A stretch of 64,000 bases of DNA from Collinsella stercoris DSM 13279 (GCF_020735465.1 NZ_CP085935.1:2108001-2172000); one strand, 5' to 3'; positions 42,781 through 56,924 are shown, numbered from the stretch's first letter. The notes: generated by a model not told the origin, from the sequence alone. Program-made: numbers and translations.

Positions 42781-42815
42781 TGGACGGCTCTCGCCCTTTT
42801 TAGACAGGCGAGACG

Positions 42816-42851
42816 GGGAGGGGGAGCTGCGAGCTCCCCCTCCCTTTTTTT
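42816..42851 (+). terminator. Terminator of rRNA operon 1
   Basis: 13-bp perfect stem GGGAGGGGGAGCT / AGCTCCCCCTCCC, loop GCG, seven T. Confidence 0.92.
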
Positions 42852-43032
42852 CGTCGCGCGCGCCGCGCGGCGCGCGGCCCGTCGCGGCCCGGGCCGTCCG
42901 CAGGTGCGGCCCCCGCCTCCGGGGCGCGGCTCGCCGCCCGCCGGAGGGCCCCGGGCGCCGGCGGCGCGTGTGGAGGGACGCGGCGCGCGGGCGCGCCTCC
43001 CCCGTCTGCGGGTACAATGGATGCGTTGTGTC

Positions 43033-43829
43033 CCGTGCATCGCTTGTGATCGCGCGGCAGCGCTCTTCTAGCTTGCTTTACTACCTCATCGTGCGTACGT
43101 CCTTGTGACGGAGACTCGCGTCAGCTTTTCCGATGGGCTCAGATTCTTACAAGCTTCAAAATGGCCTGTGGATGCTTTTACTCCAGCTAACTATTCCCAT
43201 CCCGGGCCGTCTGCGCAGCGCGTGAAGGGTCATGTCTTACAAGGGCATGATGGCACCAATCCGGCAAGGCCTATTGCCATGCTCCATGGTGCGTGAATGC
43301 CCGTTCTGGATATTTTGAGTAGCCATCTTGGGATGACACATTCGCATGAATCCTGGTTACTAATTGATGGGCCAACATAGGTAAGGCCTCATCGCCAGTG
43401 CTTCGATATTGGACAGTAGCGGAATCGATGAACGTTGAGTGTTCCCGAAGATCTCATAGCGATCTTGCATTCAAATACATATGAACCTGTTTTCACGTTC
43501 TTTCGTGCCCTTTCCGTTCAATTGATTTTGTTTGAAAGTCGCTATTGAACGTTAGTCAACGGCGTCTATAGGCTTACTCGATCGAAGAAGAGTCCCTAAT
43601 TGGATAAGGGGTGGGCAAGCAACTGACGGGCATGTCGCAGCGTGACTAAGAAAAAGTCCAATAAGTTTCTTAGTTCGAATGCAGTTGCCTGTCGATTGTC
43701 ATCTCAAGTTTTGAAAATCTTCCTCTTTGTAAATTGGAATCTCACTATCGGTAAGCGGTTGATATATGTCGATAAACGAGAGATGAGCACAATATATAGT
43801 GGTATAAGCCTATGAATTAGAATCAAATA
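43033..43829. other. 797-bp AT-richer gap between the rRNA operons
   Basis: No gene recognised. A 63-codon frame at 43105-43296 has no ribosome site or family resemblance. The composition is clearly lower in GC than the flanks. It begins directly after an orphan copy of the acpS promoter-like box (TACAAT, 43013-43018). It could be decayed DNA or a spacer acquired during duplication; small RNAs cannot be excluded. Confidence 0.6.
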
Positions 43830-44192
43830 TGTACAACATGTGGAGACGCAAATAGTCGCCCCCGCGCCCTCCCGACTCTGGCAATATATCTCCTTGCCGC
43901 GCGGGTGGCCGAGCGAAGACGAGGCCGACGGACCCGCGGCGGGTACCTTGAGAACCGGATACCGCGAAGAGACGGAAATGAAGTGGAGACACCATTTTAA
44001 CAGGTGTCACAGTGATGTACTTTTCAAGATGTGTAAGGTCCGAGCCCTGAGGGCTCGGCACCCGTTTCAACTTCCTTGAACCAGTTTACACGCTGAGCAT
44101 CGAATGGAATCCGAACCAGCATGCATGCTGGTCGGGACGGGCTCACCCCGCCGAACCATGATCGCGACCGGACCGCGCGTCCGGCCATCATA

Positions 44193-45699
<1,507 letters not shown>

Positions 45700-46023
45700 C
45701 TAGGGAGCGAGAGCGCTTTCTGAAAGCACTAGAGAACCATATCTCACAACAGTTGCGGCGCAGGTGTGCCCGCGTCCCCGCTTCCGTCCCGCCCCTTCGC
45801 GTGTCCGGTCCCCGGGGTCACCCCGCGTACCTTGAGAGCCGCATAGCGACAAGACGGATCTAGAGAGAGATCTGATCGATTCTTCTATATTGAGATATGA
45901 GATATATCTTCCAATCTGCAAACATATAGTAAGTTGCATGACGATCGCCGGTGGCATCTGCCACCGAGCGTATGCGACACCCAGACATTCAAGTGTCTAG
46001 ATACGGCGTCCCGCACGGTCGTG
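45700..46023 (+). other. 16S-23S spacer, operon 2, no tRNA
   Basis: Similar to spacer 1, with scattered differences: CACAACAG for CACAATTG, CGTCCCGCCCC for CGTGCCGTCCC, and GTGGC-ATCT-GCCAC for GTGGC-GCTGA-GCCAC with a changed flank. Several changes are in loops or preserve stems. No tRNA. Confidence 0.8.
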
Positions 46024-48997
<2,974 letters not shown>

Positions 48998-49143
48998 TCC
49001 GACCGGCGGGACGCCATACATGCAAGTATCTAAGGTGTCGCGTCGTCTAGGTCAGGTCGACCTCGGTTCCGTCTCTCGAAGTCGCTGTGCGGCCCTCAGG
49101 GCACGCGCGTGTCACCCGGGTGGGAGGCCCGAGAGCCGCCCAC

Positions 49144-49263
49144 CGGTCAGCGGCCATTGCGTGCGGGGCACGCCCGGTCCCATTCCGAACCCGGAAGCTA
49201 AGCCGCACCGCGCCGATGGTACTGCGGGGGAAGCCCGTGGGAGAGCAGGGCGCCGCTGACCGG
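49144..49263 (+). rRNA. 5S ribosomal RNA, operon 2
   Basis: Same as the operon 1 5S over its length; offset +6483. Confidence 0.97.
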
Positions 49264-49298
49264 TGGACGGCTCTCGCCCTTTTTAGACAGGCGAGACG

Positions 49299-49333
49299 GG
49301 GAGGGGGAGCCGCGAGCTCCCCCTCCCTTTTTT
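49299..49333 (+). terminator. Terminator of rRNA operon 2
   Basis: Stem GGGAGGGGGAGC / GCTCCCCCTCCC, short loop, six T. One base pair differs from operon 1. Confidence 0.92.
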
Positions 49334-49492
49334 CGTCGCGCGCACCGCGCGGCGCGCGGCCCGTCGCGGCCCGGCCGTCCGCGGGGCGGCCCCCGCTCCC
49401 GGGGCGCGGCGCCCCGCCCGCCGGAGGGCCCCGGGCGCCGGCGGCGCGTGTGGAGGGCCGCTCCGCGCGGGCGCGCCTCCCCCGTCTGTGGG

Positions 49493-49498
49493 TACAAT
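49493..49498 (+). promoter_or_regulatory. -10 box candidate for acpS
   Basis: TACAAT about 35 bp before the acpS start codon, with no good -35. The same box occurs at 43013-43018 at the end of rrn unit 1, where no gene follows. Confidence 0.4.
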
Positions 49499-49533
49499 GG
49501 TTGCGTTGTGTCTGTCCGCACTGGGAGGTGACC

Positions 49534-50082
49534 GTGGCCGAAGCTGGCATTGGTGTCGATATCGTCGAGATCGCACGCATGGAGCGCATCATTCGCGATA
49601 CACCGGGTTTTTTCCCTCGCATGTTCACAGAGGAAGAGCGCCATTATTGCGAGTCGTCTGCTCGCCCTGCGGCGCATTACGCGTGTCGGTTCGCCGCCCG
49701 TGAGGCGGTGCTCAAGTCGCTCGGCGTCGGATTTGGCCAGGAGGGCGTCGGCCGTCGAGATGTCGCGGTCTCGCGCGATTCCAACGGCAGGCCAATCGCC
49801 GTGCTGTCTGGCGGCGCGCTTGAGGTTGCCAAGCGACTCGGAGTTCAAGAGGTCGCTCTCTCGCTTTCCTTTACCGGTGATCTTGCGGTTGCGAACGCCA
49901 TGGCGATTACCGCCGAGGCCCGACCAAAACCCAAGCCCGAACGTGTGTCTGAACGCGAGCGCATCGCCCAGTCATTTAAAGAGGCGCGCGCTGTATTGGA
50001 CGAGCTGGAACGTGTCCAAGAGTCGGAGTTGCTTGAGATCGCGGGAGAGGCTCCTGTCGTCGAGAAGGATGATGTTGCATGA
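49534..50082 (+). CDS. acpS: Holo-[acyl-carrier-protein] synthase
   Basis: Transfers 4'-phosphopantetheine from CoA to ACP. The first ~125 residues are the normal enzyme: GVDIVEIARMERI with the Mg-binding Asp, FTEEERHYC, and CRFAAREAVLKSLG with the second acidic ligand. A C-terminal extension of about 55 residues (Pro/Lys then Glu-rich helix) brings the length to 182; the family is usually 120-130. GTG 49534 follows GGGAGGTG. Its stop overlaps the nnr start by four bases (ATGA), so the two are coupled. The longer frame starting inside 5S rRNA is rejected. Confidence 0.92.
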   Translation: MAEAGIGVDIVEIARMERIIRDTPGFFPRMFTEEERHYCESSARPAAHYACRFAAREAVLKSLGVGFGQEGVGRRDVAVSRDSNGRPIAVLSGGALEVAKRLGVQEVALSLSFTGDLAVANAMAITAEARPKPKPERVSERERIAQSFKEARAVLDELERVQESELLEIAGEAPVVEKDDVA

Positions 50083-51686
50083 AGCCAGTGCTGAGTGTTG
50101 AAGAGACTCTTCGTCTTGAGGATCTTATCGAGAGAGAAGGTACCTCCAAGGCGGCCTTGATGGAGCATGCGGGAGAGGCAGCTGCCGCCCGGGTTGCCCA
50201 ATACAAGCCTCAGCACGTTGCGGTGCTGGTTGGTTTTGGCAATAACGGCGGTGACGGTTGGGTCGCCGCGGATATCCTCAGCCATCAGGGGATCGCCGTG
50301 GACGTGGTCTCGCCCATCGAGCCCAACGAGATCAAGAGCCCCATCGCGCGCCATGTCGCGCGTCGTACGGCCGGTCGCGATGTGCGTGTGATCGTGGGTC
50401 CTTCCCGCGATGAGCTCGTCTCGATTTTGAGTGAGGCGGACGTGGTGTTGGATGCGATTTTGGGAACGGGCTTTACCGGTGCCGTGCGCCCTCCGTTCTC
50501 CATTTGGATTCCCGCGCTCAACGAACTTGGTTTGCCGGTCGTGTCCGTCGACGTTCCCTCAGGGCTGAACGCGGAGACTGGTGCCGTCGAGACGGTGTGC
50601 GTGGAGGCGACTGCGACGGTCACGCTTCTGGCGCCAAAAATCGGTCTGTACAGCGGGGAGGGTCCCGAATATGCCGGTGAGATCACCTGCGGCCAGCTGT
50701 ACAGCCATTTGGATGAGGTGATCGGCGATGTCGAGCACGCCGCCGAGATCGTGGAGCCTGCCGATCTGGTCGACTACTTCCCCGACCTTCCCTCCAATGT
50801 GAACAAATATAGCCGCGGATCGGTTCTGGTTGTTGCCGGCTCGGCGACGTATCCCGGGGCGGCGATCATGGCCGCCAAGGCGGCCGCGCGCGCCGGCGCG
50901 GGCTATGTGACCGTTGCGACGCCCGACGCCTGCGCCAACCTTATTCGGATGGCGCTGCCGTGCGTTCCCGTTGTTGGCGTGCCGTCCGATTCGCGCGGCG
51001 CGTTCGGCGCCGCCGCTGCGTCGGCCGTGCGCGAGCTGGCGCATAAGTTCGATTGCGTGCTGTGTGGCCCGGGCATGACCGTTACGGCGGGCGGCATGCA
51101 GCTGGTGACCGAGCTTTTGCGCACCGATGTGCCTCTTGTTCTGGATGCCGACGCGCTCAACTGCATGAGCCGCCTGGCGATTGGCGGTATTGAGGAGACG
51201 CCCGAGGTGTACCGCCGCGAGGCTCCGCTCATCCTGACCCCGCACAACAAGGAGCTTTCTCGCTTGGTGGGGGACGAGCCCGTCGATGATCTGGGTTCGG
51301 CCATCGAAGCCGCCCAAAAGCTCGTGTGGGCTGCCGGGTCGGACAATCTGGTGGTCATAGCAAAGGGTCCGTCGACTGCCATCGTTGGCGTCGAGAAGGT
51401 CCTGTTGCCCATGAGCGGCCCTGCCTCGCTGGCCACCGCAGGGTCGGGAGACGTCTTGGCGGGGATCGTTGCGGCCAACATCGCCGTGAGCCACGGGGAC
51501 ATCGATTGCTGGGAGCTCCTGTGCTCCTATGCGGTCGCGGTGCACTCCTATGCCGGCCATGCCGCCGCCGCTCTGATGGGCGAGCGTAGCGTGATCGCGA
51601 CCGATTTGATTGACGTGCTGGGTGAGGCGATGAATCTCACCGAGCGGGAGGCGCTGAGAGACGCTGGAATCGAGCTGGGGGACTAG
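50079..51686 (+). CDS. nnr: Bifunctional NAD(P)H-hydrate repair enzyme
   Basis: Fusion of NAD(P)HX epimerase (about 1-215) with ADP/ATP-dependent NAD(P)HX dehydratase (about 225-520), which repairs hydrated nicotinamide cofactors. The epimerase part has GNNGGDGWVAA and VVSVDVPSGLNAETG. The dehydratase part has NKYSRGSVLVVAGS, LDADALN, TPHNKELSRL and the catalytic TAGSGDVLAG. 535 residues, normal for the fusion. It is translated from an ATG overlapping acpS, and alr follows one base after its stop. Confidence 0.95.
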   Translation: MKPVLSVEETLRLEDLIEREGTSKAALMEHAGEAAAARVAQYKPQHVAVLVGFGNNGGDGWVAADILSHQGIAVDVVSPIEPNEIKSPIARHVARRTAGRDVRVIVGPSRDELVSILSEADVVLDAILGTGFTGAVRPPFSIWIPALNELGLPVVSVDVPSGLNAETGAVETVCVEATATVTLLAPKIGLYSGEGPEYAGEITCGQLYSHLDEVIGDVEHAAEIVEPADLVDYFPDLPSNVNKYSRGSVLVVAGSATYPGAAIMAAKAAARAGAGYVTVATPDACANLIRMALPCVPVVGVPSDSRGAFGAAAASAVRELAHKFDCVLCGPGMTVTAGGMQLVTELLRTDVPLVLDADALNCMSRLAIGGIEETPEVYRREAPLILTPHNKELSRLVGDEPVDDLGSAIEAAQKLVWAAGSDNLVVIAKGPSTAIVGVEKVLLPMSGPASLATAGSGDVLAGIVAANIAVSHGDIDCWELLCSYAVAVHSYAGHAAAALMGERSVIATDLIDVLGEAMNLTEREALRDAGIELGD

Positions 51687-51687
51687 C

Positions 51688-52839
51688 ATGCAGACACTGA
51701 GCGAGCCGCCCACACGTTGGGCATGGGCCGAGATCAACACGGGCGCCCTGCGCCGCAACACGAGGGCGTTCAAGAGCCTCATCGGCGCGCGCCAGCGCCT
51801 GTGCTGTGTGGTCAAGGCGGACGCATATGGCCACGGCGCGGCATCGTGCGCAAAGGTCATGCACGCGGCGGGTGCCGACATGTTCGCGGTCGCCACCGTG
51901 CTCGAGGGCGTCGCGCTGCGCGAGGCGGGCCAAAAACTGCCGATCCTGCTGCTGAGCGAGCCTCCTGCAGGCGCGATCGACGCGCTGTTGGAATTCGATA
52001 TCATGCCGTCCGTCTATTCGCCGGAATTCGCGTGGGCTTATGGGGAGCGCGCCGCAAGCCTGGGCAAGGTGGGCAAGTACCACATGGCCATCAACACCGG
52101 CATGAACCGCATCGGCGTGCACTACACCGAGGTCGTGGACTTTCGCAGGAGCGTCGACTTTCACGCGGGGTTGCAGTGCGACGGCACGTTCACGCATTTC
52201 GCCACGGCCGATGAGCCGGACGGATGGGACCATCAGCTGCAGTGCAAGCGTTTTTCCGAGGCGGTCGCCTGCCTGCGCGATGCGGGCTTCGACCCGGGAA
52301 TCGTGCATTGCGACAACACACCGGGCTCCATCCTCAATCCAGCCATGCATTTTGACATGATCCGGGCGGGAATCGGCCTCTATGGCCTGCAGCCCTGCGA
52401 GCGAACCCGTGCCGTGCTGCCGCTCGAGCCCGTCATGAGCATCAAGGCGCGCGTGACGCACACGTGCCATCCGGCGATGGGCGAGGGCGTGGGATATGGG
52501 TTTACGTACCGGGTTCCGCGGACACGGGTGGAGATTTGCACGCTGCCCATCGGGTATGCCGACGGCTTGCCGCGCGTGCTCTCCAATCGCATGGAGGTCC
52601 TGTTCAACGGCCGCCGCATGCGGCAGGTGGGCAATATCTGCATGGATCAGTGCATGGTGGCGATCAGCGAGAACCCCATGCACCCGGTACCCGAGGCGGA
52701 GGTCGGCGATCTGATGACCATCGTCGGGCGCGACGGCGATGCCCAAATCACCCTAGATGAGCTCGCCTCTATGTGCCAGACGATCAACTATGAGCTCGCC
52801 TGCGGATTTGGCATGCGCTTGGAGAAGATATACGTATAG
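51688..52839 (+). CDS. alr: Alanine racemase
   Basis: PLP enzyme producing D-alanine for peptidoglycan. The 383 residues have the PLP lysine K43 in CCVVKADAYGHG, the barrel segment NTGMNRIG, and the C-terminal domain with the catalytic tyrosine in GYGFTYRVP and YADGLPR. The start ATG is directly after the nnr stop, with GAGCTGGGGGA upstream, indicating one operon with acpS and nnr. Confidence 0.95.
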   Translation: MQTLSEPPTRWAWAEINTGALRRNTRAFKSLIGARQRLCCVVKADAYGHGAASCAKVMHAAGADMFAVATVLEGVALREAGQKLPILLLSEPPAGAIDALLEFDIMPSVYSPEFAWAYGERAASLGKVGKYHMAINTGMNRIGVHYTEVVDFRRSVDFHAGLQCDGTFTHFATADEPDGWDHQLQCKRFSEAVACLRDAGFDPGIVHCDNTPGSILNPAMHFDMIRAGIGLYGLQPCERTRAVLPLEPVMSIKARVTHTCHPAMGEGVGYGFTYRVPRTRVEICTLPIGYADGLPRVLSNRMEVLFNGRRMRQVGNICMDQCMVAISENPMHPVPEAEVGDLMTIVGRDGDAQITLDELASMCQTINYELACGFGMRLEKIYV

Positions 52840-52876
52840 AGCCTCGCCGTGGCGGGGTGATGAAGGGGGGATCGAC

Positions 52877-53584
52877 ATGGGCGTCATGCATATTCCCGGA
52901 CACGAGAATCAGAAGCCGCGCGAGGTCTCGCTTGAGGAGATCCGCTCCGTGTTGGGCGAATGCCGTTTGTGCGAGCTGTGCCAGACGCGCACCAACATCG
53001 TGTTCGGCGTGGGCAATCCGCATGCCCGCGTGATGTTCGTGGGCGAGGCGCCGGGCAAAAACGAGGATCTGCGCGGCGAGCCGTTCGTGGGGCGCGCGGG
53101 CGAGAACCTCAACGGCATCTTGTCCCTTGCCGGCCTCAAACGCGAGGACATCTACATCGCCAACGTGCTCAAATGCCGCCCTCCGGGAAATCGCAACCCA
53201 AAGGCCGACGAAGTGCTGGCATGCTCGCCTTTCTTGCGGGAGCAGATTCGCAGCATTTGGCCGGACATCATCGTGACGCTGGGCAACCCGGCGACGCATT
53301 TTGTGCTCAAGACGGAAGTGGGCATCACCAAGCTGCGCGGCAGGTTCCATGAGATGGGGCATTTTGTGGTCATGCCCACGTTCCATCCCGCTGCGGCTCT
53401 GCGCAACCCCGCGTGGCAGGAGCTGCTTGAGGCGGACTTCCGTATGCTGGGCGACTACTTGGAGCGTCATCCGGTCGATTCGGGCCTTGAGGCGGCGCGC
53501 GCGAAGGTCGAGCGCGCGGGGTGCGACCCGTCCGCATCGCATGAGGGCGCGCACTCCGATGCCCTACCGATGATGGGGGAGTAG
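52877..53584 (+). CDS. Type-4 uracil-DNA glycosylase with Fe-S cluster
   Basis: DNA repair enzyme removing uracil. The 235 residues carry the four-cysteine cluster set: CRLC (C29, C32), then Cys in LKCRPPGNRNP and in LACSPFLREQI. Motifs GEAPGKNEDLRGEPFVGRAG and PTFHPAAALRNP mark the UDG fold and active site. The C-terminal 40 residues are a non-conserved tail. ATG 52877 follows GGGGGG. The gene is 37 bp after alr and one base before tsaE. Confidence 0.93.
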   Translation: MGVMHIPGHENQKPREVSLEEIRSVLGECRLCELCQTRTNIVFGVGNPHARVMFVGEAPGKNEDLRGEPFVGRAGENLNGILSLAGLKREDIYIANVLKCRPPGNRNPKADEVLACSPFLREQIRSIWPDIIVTLGNPATHFVLKTEVGITKLRGRFHEMGHFVVMPTFHPAAALRNPAWQELLEADFRMLGDYLERHPVDSGLEAARAKVERAGCDPSASHEGAHSDALPMMGE

Positions 53585-53585
53585 C

Positions 53586-54092
53586 GTGGCTTTGCACTAT
53601 GGTGCTCCGCTGAGGTACACCAGCGAGGGCGTTGACGATACGGTCGAGTTGGGCGAGCTGGTCGCCTCCTGCCTGCAGGACGGCGACGTGCTGGTGCTCA
53701 CGGGCGGCCTTGGTGTGGGGAAGACGCACTTCACCAAGGGCGTGTCGCGAGGGCTGGGCGACGAGCGTCCCGTGACGAGCCCCACGTTTGCCCTGATGGC
53801 GGTGCATGACGGCGGACGCATCCCGCTGTTCCATTTTGATTTGTACCGCTTGGAGCACGCGTATCAGCTGGAAGATACCGGCATATTCGATGTGTTGGGG
53901 TATGAGGGCGCGTGCCTGCTTGAGTGGGGCGAGCAGTTCCAAGATGACCTGACCGACGAGTACCTGGGCGTTGTGATCGCTCGCGTCGAGGGGGATGCCG
54001 ATCGCCGAGATGTGGCCCTCGAGCCTCATGGGGCCCGTGCGGTTGCGCTGGCTGAGGCGATTGACGCCGCCGTGGCCGGGGCCTGTCGATAG
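53586..54092 (+). CDS. tsaE: tRNA t6A synthesis ATPase TsaE
   Basis: P-loop ATPase needed for the catalytic turnover of TsaB-TsaD. The 168 residues show Walker A GGLGVGKTHFTKG near 40-52, SPTFALMAVHDG, HFDLYRLE and LLEWGEQ, all family hallmarks. GTG 53586 lies one base after the UDG stop codon. The partner fusion gene follows 113 bp downstream. Confidence 0.94.
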   Translation: MALHYGAPLRYTSEGVDDTVELGELVASCLQDGDVLVLTGGLGVGKTHFTKGVSRGLGDERPVTSPTFALMAVHDGGRIPLFHFDLYRLEHAYQLEDTGIFDVLGYEGACLLEWGEQFQDDLTDEYLGVVIARVEGDADRRDVALEPHGARAVALAEAIDAAVAGACR

Positions 54093-54214
54093 CGGCTCGC
54101 CCGTCAGAGGTCCAGCGGCTCCACTCCCCGTTGTTCTCGGCACGCTGCATGGGTCTGAGGGGCCCAGGCTTACGGTCCTTGATCTGAGACGTTCTGCATG
54201 GAAGGATGCTTCCG

Positions 54215-56650
54215 ATGAAATTGGACGATTTTCGCACGTTGATCGTGGCGGTCGACACGTCGACGGACATGCTCGCATGTTCGGTGGCATGGTGGACGCC
54301 CGAGGTGTTTTTTGACGACACGCCCTCGCGCGCGTGCGTTGAGGTACTGGCGTCACGCGATCACCTGTGCCGCAGGCAGGCAAATGTCGAGCTTGTCGAG
54401 ACGATCGACGCCGTCCTTGCGGACGCGGGGAAATCGATGGCGGACGTGGGCGGCTTTTTGGTGGGGCGCGGCCCCGGCTCGTTCACGGGCGTGCGCATTG
54501 GTATCTCGACGGCCAAGGGTCTGGCCCGTGGCGCGAATGTCCCACTCATGGGCGGATCGACGCTCGACGCCTGCGCTTGGTTGGCGTGGCGCTCCGGCGT
54601 GCGCGGCAAGCTCGCGGTGGCGGCGGACGCCATGCGCGGCGAGGTGTATCCGGCTCTCTACGAGGTGGACGAGGATGGTCCTCGCCGTCTGTTCGAGCGC
54701 GAGCGCGTGGTGAAAGCGGCGGCTGCCGCCGAGGAGTGGGCGGAGCGCCCTGATGCCACGGAACTGCAGCTTACGGGCGATGGCCTGGTGCGTTACGGCA
54801 AGCTGTTTGAAGAGGCTGGGCTGATGAGCCGCGCGCTACCTCGTGAGCTATGGTGGCCCACCGGAGAGGGGCTGTTGCTCGCAGCGGCGAGCCCGGAGGG
54901 TCTTGCTGCCGCGGGCGCGACGGATCCCGCGCTGGTCCTACCCGTGTACACGCGCCTTTCCGATGCCGAGGAAAACGAGCGCAAGCGGCTGGGCCTTGCC
55001 GAGAGCGTCAACACGGCGGTAACCGGAGTCGCCGATGAGCTGGCGGGCCGCCATTTGCAGGTTCGTCCCATGGCCGCGGCGGATGCGGAGGCCATGGCCG
55101 CCTTGGAGCGCGACTGCTTTGCCGGTGCCGCGCATGAGCCGTGGAGCGCCTCGATGTTCCTGGAGGAGCTCGACCCGAATGCGCCCGCGGCGCGCTCGTG
55201 GTGGGTGGCGCACGACAACGGCGAGCTCATCGGATTTGCCGGCGGCATGGTCGTCGATAAGGACATCGAGATTCTGGATGTCGCGGTGTCGCGTGCACAC
55301 CGCCGTGAGGGTATTGCCCGCAAGCTGCTCTCGCACGTGAGCTACGACGCGCAGATGCTCGGGTGCACCACGGCGTCGCTGGAGGTCGAGGCCGACAACG
55401 AGGCGGCCATCGCGCTGTACGGCAGTCTTGGCTTTGGCGAGGCGGGTCGACGTCGCGGGTATTACGCGGGCGGCGTCGATGCGCTGGTGATGAGCGCCCC
55501 GTTGCCCTTGGTGCTCCCCGTCGATGCCGCGTCACCCGAGCCCATAGCGGCGGTGGCGCGCGATTGGCCCCTTGAGGCGCCTGCCCGCACTCCTGAGGAG
55601 CGCGCTGAGCTCGAGCGTCGCCAGCTCATCCTGGCCATTGAGAGCTCGTGCGACGAGACCGCGGTCGCCATCATCGATGCGGAGGGCGCCCTGCTCGCCA
55701 ACCAGGTGTCCACGCAGATCGATTTCCATGCGCGCTTTGGCGGCGTGGTGCCCGAGATCGCCTCACGCAAGCACGTCGAGGTGATTGTGGGCGTGGTCGA
55801 CGCCGCGCTTGAGGAGGTCGCTGAGTCGCTCGGCCTTACGGGCGGTGCGCTCGCGCCGAGCGAGCTTGCAGCCGTGGGCGTGACGCAAGGCCCCGGCCTG
55901 GTGGGTGCGCTCGTGGTGGGCGTGGCCTTTGCCAAGGGCTTCGCCTATGCGGCGGGCAAGCCGCTCATCTGCGTGAACCATCTTGAGGGGCACCTGTTCG
56001 CCAACAAGCTCACCACGCCCGATCTGGAGCCCCCCTTCATCTTCACGCTCGTCTCCGGCGGCCACACCATGCTCGTGCATGTGCGCGCATGGGGCGACTA
56101 CGAGGTGCTGGGCGAGACGCTCGACGATGCCGTGGGTGAGGCGTTCGACAAGGTTGCCAAGGCGCTGGGCCTGGGGTATCCCGGCGGCCCCGTGATCTCG
56201 CGCTTGGCCGAGACGGGCAACCCCAAGGCGATCGACTTCCCCCGCGCGCTCAACAGCAAGGGCGACTACCGGTTCTCGCTTTCGGGCCTCAAGACGGCGG
56301 TGACGCTCTACATCGAGCAGGAGACGGCGGCGGGCCGCACGATCAGCCTGCCCGACCTCGCGGCGTCGTTCGAGGCCGCCGTCTTTGACGTGCAGTACAA
56401 GAAGGCTAAGAACGCCCTGCGCGAGACGGGTGCGCACGAGTACTGCATCGGCGGTGGCGTGGCGGCCAACCCGCACCTGCGCCGGATGATGATCGAAAAG
56501 CTCGGGCGACAGGGTATCCGCGTGACGGTTCCGCCGCAAAACGCCTGCACGGACAATGCGGCGATGATCGCCGTGGTTGCCCGCGAGAAGTTCCTCCGCG
56601 GCGAGTTCGCGCCCATGAACGTGGACGCCGACCCGAATATGACGTTGTAG
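54215..56650 (+). CDS. TsaB-RimI-TsaD three-domain fusion
   Basis: One 811-residue chain combining three enzymes. TsaB (about 1-265): VAVDTSTDMLACSV..., GRGPGSFTGVRIGISTAKGLA. RimI GNAT acetyltransferase (about 280-425): VRPMAAADAEAMAALERDCF, acetyl-CoA loop RREGIARKLL. TsaD (about 466-811): LAIESSCDETAVAI, metal motif NHLEGHLFA, SGGHTMLVH, GEAFDKVAK, GGVAANPHLR, TDNAAM. TsaB and TsaD with TsaE form the complex that transfers threonylcarbamoyl to A37 of ANN-decoding tRNAs; RimI acetylates ribosomal protein S18 in other species. ATG 54215 has GGAAGG at 9-base spacing; ATG 54206 lacks a ribosome site. All three active sites look intact, and the linkers are Pro/Ala/Glu-rich. Confidence 0.93.
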   Translation: MKLDDFRTLIVAVDTSTDMLACSVAWWTPEVFFDDTPSRACVEVLASRDHLCRRQANVELVETIDAVLADAGKSMADVGGFLVGRGPGSFTGVRIGISTAKGLARGANVPLMGGSTLDACAWLAWRSGVRGKLAVAADAMRGEVYPALYEVDEDGPRRLFERERVVKAAAAAEEWAERPDATELQLTGDGLVRYGKLFEEAGLMSRALPRELWWPTGEGLLLAAASPEGLAAAGATDPALVLPVYTRLSDAEENERKRLGLAESVNTAVTGVADELAGRHLQVRPMAAADAEAMAALERDCFAGAAHEPWSASMFLEELDPNAPAARSWWVAHDNGELIGFAGGMVVDKDIEILDVAVSRAHRREGIARKLLSHVSYDAQMLGCTTASLEVEADNEAAIALYGSLGFGEAGRRRGYYAGGVDALVMSAPLPLVLPVDAASPEPIAAVARDWPLEAPARTPEERAELERRQLILAIESSCDETAVAIIDAEGALLANQVSTQIDFHARFGGVVPEIASRKHVEVIVGVVDAALEEVAESLGLTGGALAPSELAAVGVTQGPGLVGALVVGVAFAKGFAYAAGKPLICVNHLEGHLFANKLTTPDLEPPFIFTLVSGGHTMLVHVRAWGDYEVLGETLDDAVGEAFDKVAKALGLGYPGGPVISRLAETGNPKAIDFPRALNSKGDYRFSLSGLKTAVTLYIEQETAAGRTISLPDLAASFEAAVFDVQYKKAKNALRETGAHEYCIGGGVAANPHLRRMMIEKLGRQGIRVTVPPQNACTDNAAMIAVVAREKFLRGEFAPMNVDADPNMTL

Positions 56651-56895
56651 GGTCGTCCCTTGGGTGCCGGGGCGGGGTCTTATCGTCCGGCGCTCGTTCG
56701 GTGCCGTCGTTGCTCGCAGCCGGTGGCTCCGTCCGACCGCGCATCGTCCGCCGCGAGTTCCGCGCGAGCCGGAGGGCCCAGTGGGCCCTCCGTGCGAGCA
56801 GGATTGTTCGATCGCCGGGTGATGTGCGGTCGGGCGGAGCGGACGTGCGCCGCGAAACACGTCGTTCTCAGCCTTGTAACAAAGAGGAAATCTTG
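56651..56895. other. Intergenic region with a perfect hairpin
   Basis: 245 bp without a gene. A 10-bp perfect stem CGGAGGGCCC-AGT-GGGCCCTCCG (56768-56790) lacks a T-run, so termination after the fusion gene is uncertain. Confidence 0.5.
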
Positions 56896-56924
56896 TTGAC
56901 TCCATCGAGATAAAGCACAATACT
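56896..56924 (+). promoter_or_regulatory. Promoter of the cstA leader
   Basis: TTGACT (56896-56901), 17-bp spacer, AATACT (56919-56924). It would start an RNA near 56931 with a leader of about 220 bases before cstA. Confidence 0.6.

Noticed and set aside
43105..43296. 63-codon ORF between the rRNA operons
   Set aside because: No ribosome site, no recognisable motif, and composition of a random frame.
49087..49533. Upstream extension of acpS into 5S rRNA
   Set aside because: The frame is open only because of GC-rich rRNA; GTG 49534 has a good ribosome site and gives the family N-terminus.
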